Shown here: one piece after another, positions 1 to 5,342 of the stretch
How positions within the stretch are numbered: the first letter of the stretch is position 1
How the letters are laid out: each line of letters begins with the position of its first letter
Origin: an uncultured Collinsella sp.
GTDB taxonomy: Bacteria; Actinomycetota; Coriobacteriia; Coriobacteriales; Coriobacteriaceae
Direction: 5' to 3'
NCBI GenBank assembly: GCA_900757495.1
Contig: CAAENX010000026.1
Coordinates: 1-6,738, forward strand
DNA: 6,738 bases
Translations under genes and position numbers: made by a program
The notes under the pieces: generated by a model
Databases searched by the model: none
What the model was told of the DNA's origin: nothing
Seen by the model: only the letters and a program-made list of their open reading frames with translations

Positions 1-39
1 GACGAGATAGTCGAGAGGCGCGGTCTCAAGAAGGAGTAA
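1..39 (+). CDS. C-terminal end of an unidentified protein (partial)
   Basis: Reading from base 1, thirteen codons give DEIVERRGLKKE followed by TAA at 37-39. The charged, lysine-rich ending is typical of a soluble bacterial protein C-terminus. No codon looks out of place, but twelve residues are too few to recognise a family. It is the last gene before the gene-free stretch and runs in the same direction as the large primase-helicase gene, from which it is separated by about 530 bases, so the two are probably not one operon. The call could be a chance reading frame. Confidence 0.4.
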   Translation, partial: DEIVERRGLKKE

Positions 40-162
40 TATCGGGACTTGCAGCGACGGACCTCAGGACGCTCTTACACCACGTCTGCGCGCGCCACCG
101 CCGCCCAACCAGCCAATCGAGAAATTGGCGGCGATCGATGCTTTGTCCAACCCCCTTGCGAT

Positions 163-392
163 ACCCTCTGGGCAAAAAATGGCAAATATGAGTACTGTTA
201 CCAGTTTAGTAACAGCGAAATCTGGCTGAATTTGCCATCTTCCGCCAATTCCGAGCGTCATAAAGTCCCGAATCGCCATGTTTAGAGGGTTGATTATATC
301 CAATCCGAATCGATTGGTCTTAAATACTTTCCAGATGATATGTTACTGCTCAAACCACAGTACTCATATTTGCCATTTTTTGCCCACAGGGT
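163..392. repeat. 230-bp element with 36-bp inverted terminal repeats
   Basis: Bases 163-198 and 357-392 are reverse complements over 36 positions with one mismatch (C168 opposite C387), enclosing 158 bases. A repeat this long cannot be chance. Inside, ATGGCAAAT (179-187, in the left arm) is also matched inversely at 230-238, giving a third copy of the ATTTGCCAT word. A second hairpin starts at the inner end of the left arm (195-215). No transposase is present and I found no convincing target-site duplication at the edges. The best reading is a non-autonomous MITE-like element. The alternative is a transcribed RNA closed by a long stem in front of the primase-helicase gene. A frame from 179 to the TAG at 404-406 crosses almost the whole element and is open except for one TGA at 227-229, so a decayed small ORF is also possible. 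Confidence 0.7.
195..215. repeat. Perfect 7-bp hairpin at the inner edge of the left arm
   Basis: CTGTTAC (195-201) and GTAACAG (209-215) are perfect reverse complements around a 7-base AT-rich loop. The hairpin starts in the last four bases of the 36-bp left repeat and continues into the element's interior, so the two folds compete for the same bases. No U-tract follows, so it is not an intrinsic terminator. It could be a protein-binding palindrome or a local RNA stem. Confidence 0.45.
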
Positions 393-572
393 CTATTCGA
401 GGATAGTTTCCTGCGCCTCCAGCCCACCTCATGGCCGCCAAAACCCATTCAGCAACAGCTACCGCACATTTTGACATCAGCCAAACACCACTCACGGAGC
501 TGTACTCCGCTATCACCGAACCAAAATCAGAGTCGAGTCCCTTAAAAATCAAAATAACGTACCCTCATTTCA

Positions 573-3500
573 ATGAACTCCGACAAGAACGGCATTTACA
601 TGAGCACCGTCACGCATCAATACGCCCTCATCGGGGGTACGCTATTCCAATTCAAGAAAACCGTCGCCCATGTATCGGAGCCGCACAGCCAAATCGTCAT
701 CTGCGGCAACGGTCCAGACATCCGTTACGCAACACTGGAAGAATGGGAGAAAGCTGGCGAATCTTTCGATAGACGGGCACAGGTCGAAGGAATCGTCACC
801 AGTGCGAGCCCAGCGCGCGACAAACTGGAACTCTTTCGCAATCTCTTTACTGGCCGCAAAGATGTTTACGCTCATGGGTACCGCAGAAAAGACGGGGGCA
901 TCGGCTATACACCCGCCTGCGCAAATGAATGGAAGGCAGGCATTTGCCCCAAAGTAAATCGTCAGAAAACCAAATGCGCGGAATGCGGCAACCGCATCTT
1001 CCCCAAGCTGAGCGATGCCGCGATCATCGCCCATTTCAAAGGCAACGACGACAGGCTCCGAGACGTCATAGGTCAATACGTTCTCGATAGTGACAGTAAC
1101 ACAAAAGTCCTGGTCATCGACTTTGACGGAGCCGATTGGAAAGAAGCGACAAACGCCATTCGGCTTGTCGCAAAAAACCATGGGATCGATGCTGCAGTCG
1201 AGCGATCGAGATCAGGTAACGGCGCACATGTCTGGTTTTTCTTCCTAGAGCTCACCAGCGCAAAGATCGCACGAGAATTTGGAAGCAGCCTTATCACCGA
1301 AGCGGCGGCGCTCAACAAGACAATCACCTTTGAAGCTTTTGACCGGATGCTGCCCGCGCAGTCCACCATTCCTGAGGGCGGCTTCGGAAATCTCATAGCA
1401 CTGCCTTTTCAAGGAAAAGCGCAGCGAAAAGGGAACAGTGTATTTGTTGACGAGCAATTTGAGCCCTTTCCCGATCAATGGCTTTACCTTTCACAAATTC
1501 AGCTGGTTCCACATGCAACGGTGCAAAATCTAATCGAAAGCATCGACAATAAACCGCATGGAATATCAGCTGCAGTGGCGGGAAACACCGCCGCGCCACA
1601 TTCTCAGAGGCCGCGAAAGCGGCTTCCGCTCACGCTGCAGGACTTCCCGTCATCGCTACCCGTCACGCAAGCCGATATGCTCTACATAACCGAAAGATCT
1701 CTGAGCCCGGCCGCCCAGATGGAGGTTCGCAGGCTTGCAACATTTGCCAACCCGGAATTCTTCCGTGCCCAATCAATGCACCAATCAGTATTTGGCAAAC
1801 CGCGGTACATAGACCTCAGTGAACTTAGAGATGGCTGCGTTGCGATTCCCAGAGGCTGTAAAGCTCAACTCGAGCGGCTGCTTCAAGAAGTCGGCGCTTC
1901 TGCTCACTATTCAGACAAGCGCATGTCGGGCAATCCAATTGTGATGACATTTAAAGGGGCTCTTCGCCCTGAACAGCAAATTGCCGCCGAACAGATGCTC
2001 AACTATGAAGACGGGATCATGTCCGCGCCGACGGGTTTCGGGAAAACCGTCATTGGGGCCTATCTTATTGCTGCCATCGGTCTTCCAACGCTTGTCATCG
2101 TTCCCAAGACTGCGCTCATTGCCCAATGGAAATCCCAGCTCGAACGGTTTATCGACATTACGGATAACAGAAAGCCAGTTCGAACCCCAAAAGGACGAAT
2201 CAGTAAAAGGCAGCCTCCGCTCATTGGCCAAATCGGAGGAGGCAAAACCACCATAAGCCATCTCATCGACATTGCTTCATTCCAGTCTCTGTCCAGCAAG
2301 GACCCCCAGACCGGAGAACCAATAGCCAAGGAGTTCGTTCGTGATTACGGCCTCATCATCTGTGATGAATGTCACCATGCAGCCGCACCACAGCTTGAGC
2401 TCGTCCTCAAATCCGCTCCAGCCAAATATGTATACGGCCTTTCCGCGACGCCCGAACGCTCGGACGGACTCACGCGAGCACTCTCAATGCTCTGCGGCCC
2501 GCTTCGCCATGTCATTGATCCAAAAACGCAAGCAATCCAACAGGGAATTCAGCGCGTTGTTAGGCCGCGTTTTACCGGAGTTCGACTACCCGCCTACGAA
2601 CCAGGGGCGTCCTTTAATCAAGTTCTCGATCTCCTGTGTGCGCACACAGCGAGAAACGAAGCAATTGTCGACGATGCCCTCGAGACCGCGTCAAACGGTC
2701 GACATCCGCTTGTGCTATCCAAAAGGAAAAAACATGCCGAAGAGCTATGTAGGCTGCTTCAAAGCCGCGGACACGAACCTATACTCTTAACCGGAGAAAT
2801 CGACGCCAAAGAAAGAAAGGCAATACTGAACAGCCTTCCCGGCTTCGAGCATGAGCATCGAATTATCATCGCAACCGAAGGCCTTCTGGGCGAGGGTTTC
2901 GACCTGTCTTACCTTGACACTCTGCTCATTGCCACACCGATATCTTGGGACGGCAGCATAACGCAGCAGGCAGGCAGGCTACATAGAAGTCACGAGGGCA
3001 AGCAGCGGGTTGAGATATTCGACTATGTTGATTTGTCGATACCCATGCTCGCGCACATGTACCAGAAGAGACTCAAGACCTACGCCAAGCTGGGGTATGA
3101 AGTCTTTGCAGCAAATGACAACAAACGGGCCGATCAAAACATCCTCGTTAGGCCGGCAAGGGCCGTGGAGGCCTTAGCGGATGACATCGAGCGCGCAACG
3201 AAAAGCATTTTTATTGCCGCGCCCTACGCATCCGCTGCATGCCTCGCAAAGCTCGCTGCCGTACTCACAGGCGCCGCCGCCCGTGGGATTGCCCTTGAGA
3301 TTTCAATTGCCTCGACTCCGCACAATGACGTGAAAGCGATTTTTACCGAGATGAACGTCGACTATTCCATCAAAGCCGAAGGGCGCCTGCGCGCGTCAGT
3401 AATTGACGAGGAAACCGTCTGGTACGGAACTATCCCGTTACTGGCCTTTCCTAAGAAAGAGGACTGCAGCATCCGTTTCAAAAGCAGCGAAGTTGCAGCC

Positions 3501-3584
3501 GAGCTTTTAAGCGAAATCCAGCGAAGAGGAGAACTGGAGGTCGCAGCCACGAACGGGACGTCTCCAACAGTTACGGTGGAATAG
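573..3584 (+). CDS. TOTE-type primase (AEP)-SF2 helicase-PLD fusion protein
   Basis: A 1003-residue single-chain nucleic-acid enzyme, predicted cytoplasmic, with no signal peptide or membrane segment. Residues 1-75 form a small domain I cannot name. Residues 80-310 are an AEP primase/polymerase: a zinc knuckle C116-x8-C125-x9-C135-x2-C138, metal-binding DFD (D183, D185), RSRSGNGAHVW with S214 and H219, and GGFGNLIALPFQ at 269-280. Residues 360-460 link to an SF2 helicase of the RAD25/XPB type: LRPEQQ 464-469, Walker A APTGFGKT 485-492, DECH 598-601, SAT 624-626, then TEGLLGEGFD 768-777 and QQAGRLHR 798-805. Residues 865-980 are PLD-like, but the HxKx4D signature reads R938-L-R940-x4-D945, so the nuclease is probably dead. 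AEP-helicase-PLD fusions are known as TOTE conflict systems, inferred to attack or copy invading nucleic acid. The start is uncertain: ATG 573 and in-frame ATG 600 both lack a Shine-Dalgarno sequence, and TAA at 555-557 bars anything earlier. Base composition is AT-richer than tgt. Confidence 0.88.
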   Translation: MNSDKNGIYMSTVTHQYALIGGTLFQFKKTVAHVSEPHSQIVICGNGPDIRYATLEEWEKAGESFDRRAQVEGIVTSASPARDKLELFRNLFTGRKDVYAHGYRRKDGGIGYTPACANEWKAGICPKVNRQKTKCAECGNRIFPKLSDAAIIAHFKGNDDRLRDVIGQYVLDSDSNTKVLVIDFDGADWKEATNAIRLVAKNHGIDAAVERSRSGNGAHVWFFFLELTSAKIAREFGSSLITEAAALNKTITFEAFDRMLPAQSTIPEGGFGNLIALPFQGKAQRKGNSVFVDEQFEPFPDQWLYLSQIQLVPHATVQNLIESIDNKPHGISAAVAGNTAAPHSQRPRKRLPLTLQDFPSSLPVTQADMLYITERSLSPAAQMEVRRLATFANPEFFRAQSMHQSVFGKPRYIDLSELRDGCVAIPRGCKAQLERLLQEVGASAHYSDKRMSGNPIVMTFKGALRPEQQIAAEQMLNYEDGIMSAPTGFGKTVIGAYLIAAIGLPTLVIVPKTALIAQWKSQLERFIDITDNRKPVRTPKGRISKRQPPLIGQIGGGKTTISHLIDIASFQSLSSKDPQTGEPIAKEFVRDYGLIICDECHHAAAPQLELVLKSAPAKYVYGLSATPERSDGLTRALSMLCGPLRHVIDPKTQAIQQGIQRVVRPRFTGVRLPAYEPGASFNQVLDLLCAHTARNEAIVDDALETASNGRHPLVLSKRKKHAEELCRLLQSRGHEPILLTGEIDAKERKAILNSLPGFEHEHRIIIATEGLLGEGFDLSYLDTLLIATPISWDGSITQQAGRLHRSHEGKQRVEIFDYVDLSIPMLAHMYQKRLKTYAKLGYEVFAANDNKRADQNILVRPARAVEALADDIERATKSIFIAAPYASAACLAKLAAVLTGAAARGIALEISIASTPHNDVKAIFTEMNVDYSIKAEGRLRASVIDEETVWYGTIPLLAFPKKEDCSIRFKSSEVAAELLSEIQRRGELEVAATNGTSPTVTVE

Positions 3585-3647
3585 GGGCTGTTTTAGCCAA
3601 TCGGCCGCGAATCAATCCCTATTTCCCCGCGAAACATAAGCGAGCAA

Positions 3648-3956
3648 TCAGCCCTGCGGGCCCTGAAATAACTCCTCATGCGAGCCCATTCTCACCAGTC
3701 GGATCACAGGATTAGTCTTATGCGGCAAGTACAGAACGACCACATCGACCAAGCCATCGGATAGATGGAAATCGATGTGGCCGTTGTAGTTGCCGCCCGG
3801 GTTTGAAAGCTCGTGGGCACCATATTCCGCGGGAAGCGAGCCGTGAGCCGCAAGCTCTGCGACCGCCGCCTTAAACTCGGTTTTTAGCTGCGGATGGATG
3901 CGCATCGCCCGTTTGTAATCCGCCTTAAACTGAGCCTCGACCTTAATCTCAAACAT
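3648..3956 (-). CDS. Type II toxin, YafQ family mRNA interferase (RelE/ParE fold)
   Basis: This 102-residue basic protein matches YafQ/RelE-type toxins, which enter the ribosomal A site and cut mRNA in growing cells. The family's expected catalytic residues can be placed: H48 in GAHEL, D62 and H64 in IDFHL, D71 in the strand DVVVLY, H93 in GSHEELF, and F97. These correspond to my alignment by eye with E. coli YafQ H50, H63, D67, H87 and F91, so the toxin looks active. The ATG at 3956 is preceded by GAGGA inside the end of the antitoxin gene, and only two bases separate the antitoxin stop from this start, so translation is probably coupled. It is convergent with the large primase-helicase gene. 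A different ribonuclease specificity within the RelE superfamily cannot be excluded. Confidence 0.9.
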   Translation of the reverse strand: MFEIKVEAQFKADYKRAMRIHPQLKTEFKAAVAELAAHGSLPAEYGAHELSNPGGNYNGHIDFHLSDGLVDVVVLYLPHKTNPVIRLVRMGSHEELFQGPQG

Positions 3957-3958
3957 CG

Positions 3959-4258
3959 CTAGTCCTCATCGAGGAATGATATAAGCTCATCAGCGTTATT
4001 GAATGACGGGCTGTCGTCCGGCAGAATCCCCAACTCATGAGCTTCGGCGATCACCATGGCACGCCTCGTTGCCTCGTTGGGCACCTCCGCCCTTCCTACG
4101 ATCTCAAAAGGAATCTTTCGTTGATTTACCAGCTGCCGAACAGCAAGGTTGAGATACGAATTGAGACTCAGACCAACCGTATCCAAAAACTCAGTCGCCT
4201 GTTCCTTGAGCCCCTCTTCGATGCGAACCGTCGTAGGCTTAACCGTTGCAGTAGACAT
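3959..4258 (-). CDS. Type II antitoxin, RelB/DinJ family
   Basis: A 99-residue antitoxin expected to dimerise, bind the operator upstream and neutralise the downstream YafQ-like toxin. Residues 9-13 (TTVRI) form the DNA-contacting strand of a ribbon-helix-helix fold. Helices follow at about 14-28 and 31-45, with the typical turn GLSLNSYLNLAV at 29-40. The acidic tail, roughly 60-99 ending FLDED, is the part that normally wraps the toxin. The start is well supported: AGGAGG at 4265-4270 lies six bases before ATG 4258. Antitoxin before toxin with a two-base gap is the standard RelB/DinJ-YafQ order. In such systems the antitoxin, and more strongly the complex, represses its own promoter, which fits the palindromes at 4284-4338. 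Confidence 0.9.
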   Translation of the reverse strand: MSTATVKPTTVRIEEGLKEQATEFLDTVGLSLNSYLNLAVRQLVNQRKIPFEIVGRAEVPNEATRRAMVIAEAHELGILPDDSPSFNNADELISFLDED

Positions 4259-4283
4259 ACGCGACCTCCTCGCCTCGTCTTTT

Positions 4284-4338
4284 GCATCAGTATACCCAGT
4301 TTAGATGGCATACTGATGTTAAATAGCATCAGTATGCC
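4284..4338 (-). promoter_or_regulatory. Toxin-antitoxin operator/promoter with three half-sites
   Basis: Three copies of one 12-base word alternate in orientation: CATCAGTATACC (4285-4296), its reverse complement GGCATACTGATG (4307-4318), and CATCAGTATGCC (4327-4338). The last two form a perfect 12-bp inverted repeat around an 8-base spacer. The first pairs with the middle copy at 11 of 12 positions around a 10-base spacer. The sites lie 26 bases upstream of the antitoxin start. On the minus strand TATACT (bases 4294-4289), a good -10 hexamer, falls inside the copy nearest the gene, so bound antitoxin would block polymerase. I could not identify a strong -35 box. Operator role is inferred from position and symmetry. 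Confidence 0.75.
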
Positions 4339-4370
4339 GTTCACATTACTATAACAACAGTCACAGCACC

Positions 4371-5129
4371 CTACATCAGCCCGCTCAGGGCAATGTCGAC
4401 GGCCTCGTTGAGGTCGTCGGTGATGTGCACAAGCTCCGGATCGAGCGGGCTAATCATATCGGCGTCCATCACCGGGCCGTTGAGCCAGTCGAACAGACCC
4501 TGCCAGTACTCGGTGCCCACCAGCACGAGCGGCATGCGCTTTACCTTGTGCGTCTGCACCAGCGTGAGCACCTCGAACATCTCGTCGAGCGTGCCAAACC
4601 CGCCGGGAAACACAATAGCGCCCGAGCTGTATTTGACGAACATAGTCTTGCGCACAAAGAAGTAACGGAAGTCCATGCCAAGGTTCACGTATTTGTTGAG
4701 CCCGTGCTCGTGCGGAAGCTCGATACCCAAGCCGACCGACTTGCCGTTGACACTCGCCGCTCCCCTGTTGGCCGCCTCCATGACGCCGGGACCGCCGCCG
4801 GTGATAACCGCCACGCCGCGCTGGGCGATCTTGCGACCGACCGTGCGCGCCGCCTTGTAGAGCGGATCGGTCTTGGGCGTGCGGGCGCTGCCGAAGATGG
4901 TCACTGCAGGACCAAGCTCGGCAAGCGCGCCAAAACCATCGACAAACTCTGCCTGAATGCGCAGCACGCGCCACGGATCGGCATGCAGCCAGTCGGTCGA
5001 CTCCTCGGGCGCCAGCAAGTTGGCATAGGTGTTGTCCTTAGGAATCATGGGGCCGCGCATGACCACGGGGCCGCGGCGGTACGTCTCGTCGTAGGCAGGC
5101 TCGCCCTCGACGTTTTCATTCTTAATCAT
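4371..5129 (-). CDS. LOG family nucleotide 5'-monophosphate phosphoribohydrolase (TIGR00730)
   Basis: A 252-residue cytoplasmic Rossmann-fold protein of the LOG family. Members hydrolyse the N-glycosidic bond of nucleoside 5'-monophosphates, releasing a free base and ribose 5-phosphate; plant LOG enzymes activate cytokinins. The physiological substrate in most bacteria is unsettled. Signatures visible in order: TIFGSAR (77-83), the nucleotide loop GGGPGVMEAANRGA (111-124), GLGIELPHE (133-141), RKTMFV (160-165) and PGGFGTLDE (175-183), the family hallmark with R160 and E183 as likely catalytic residues. ATG 5129 is chosen because TAGGAG precedes it at five bases. An in-frame TTG at 5201 would add 24 residues, but that stretch is encoded by the terminator hairpin and U-tract and looks non-protein (PFFFFS). 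It lies downstream of tgt on the same strand, separated by a strong terminator. Confidence 0.9.
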   Translation of the reverse strand: MIKNENVEGEPAYDETYRRGPVVMRGPMIPKDNTYANLLAPEESTDWLHADPWRVLRIQAEFVDGFGALAELGPAVTIFGSARTPKTDPLYKAARTVGRKIAQRGVAVITGGGPGVMEAANRGAASVNGKSVGLGIELPHEHGLNKYVNLGMDFRYFFVRKTMFVKYSSGAIVFPGGFGTLDEMFEVLTLVQTHKVKRMPLVLVGTEYWQGLFDWLNGPVMDADMISPLDPELVHITDDLNEAVDIALSGLM

Positions 5130-5143
5130 GGGTACTCCTATCG

Positions 5144-5193
5144 AGAAAAAGAAAAACGGGCGGGGTCGACGCCATGCGCCAAACACCCGCCCG
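5144..5193 (-). terminator. Intrinsic terminator between tgt and the LOG gene
   Basis: On the minus strand CGGGCGGG (bases 5193-5186) pairs perfectly with CCCGCCCG (bases 5164-5157), followed at once by TTTTTCTTTTT (bases 5156-5146). An 8-bp all-GC stem and an eleven-base U-rich tract make a strong Rho-independent terminator. It sits about 150 bases after the tgt stop yet only five bases before the LOG ribosome binding site. It may simply end tgt transcripts or may control LOG by attenuation. Confidence 0.85.
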
Positions 5194-5316
5194 AACATCA
5201 ACTATTCGGTATGGTACCCACGATGCATCAAGTGCTTGCAAGCTATCGGTCATCGGTCGCGCAGACGGTGTTAGCGAACGTGATGACCGGCCGGCGCTCG
5301 TCCCTTGCCGTTGCCC

Positions 5317-5331
5317 GCGCTTTGCAAGCGC
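5317..5331. repeat. Short GC-rich hairpin just after tgt
   Basis: GCGCTT (5317-5322) and AAGCGC (5326-5331) are perfect reverse complements with a three-base TGC loop, 11 bases beyond the tgt stop codon. No U-tract follows on either strand, so it is not an intrinsic terminator by itself. It could protect the tgt mRNA 3' end or be part of a structured leader in front of the LOG gene. Confidence 0.35.
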
Positions 5332-5342
5332 CCGCGCCGCTC

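Larger units (their letters stand above)
40..572. other. Gene-free region holding an inverted-repeat element
   Basis: I see no credible protein gene here. Short frames exist on both strands, including one from 431 that runs into the large gene in another frame, but none has a ribosome binding site or a recognisable product. The left part (100-132) can fold through GCCGCC/GGCGGC but lacks a U-tract. The centre (163-392) is the inverted-repeat element described separately. The right part (393-572) must hold the promoter of the large gene. A perfect TTGACA lies at 471-476 but no acceptable -10 box stands at the right distance, so I assign no promoter. Confidence 0.6.

Noticed and set aside
163..392. 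A retron msr-msd or CRISPR-like array
   Set aside because: There is no reverse transcriptase, no cas gene and no regularly spaced direct repeats. Only one inverted pair and a short repeated word are present.
471..499. TTGACA at 471-476 as the promoter of the large gene
   Set aside because: The -35 match is perfect, but bases 16-18 further on give CACGGA, ACGGAG or CGGAGC, none of which resembles a -10 box.
431..772. A 113-codon plus-strand frame upstream of and overlapping the large gene
   Set aside because: It has no ribosome binding site, over half of it overlaps the real gene in another frame, and its C-terminal part is Arg/His/Pro-rich, as expected for a frame-shifted shadow. It is kept only as a possible coupling frame.
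2226..2252. A second P-loop-like GGGKTT (residues 555-560) in the helicase
   Set aside because: It lies between helicase motifs Ia and II, within a GQIGGGK segment that as I recall is common to RAD25-like helicases of this family. The true Walker A is APTGFGKT at residues 485-492.
3585..3598. GGCT-GTTTT-AGCC hairpin as the terminator of the large gene
   Set aside because: The stem is only four base pairs and no U-tract follows on either strand.
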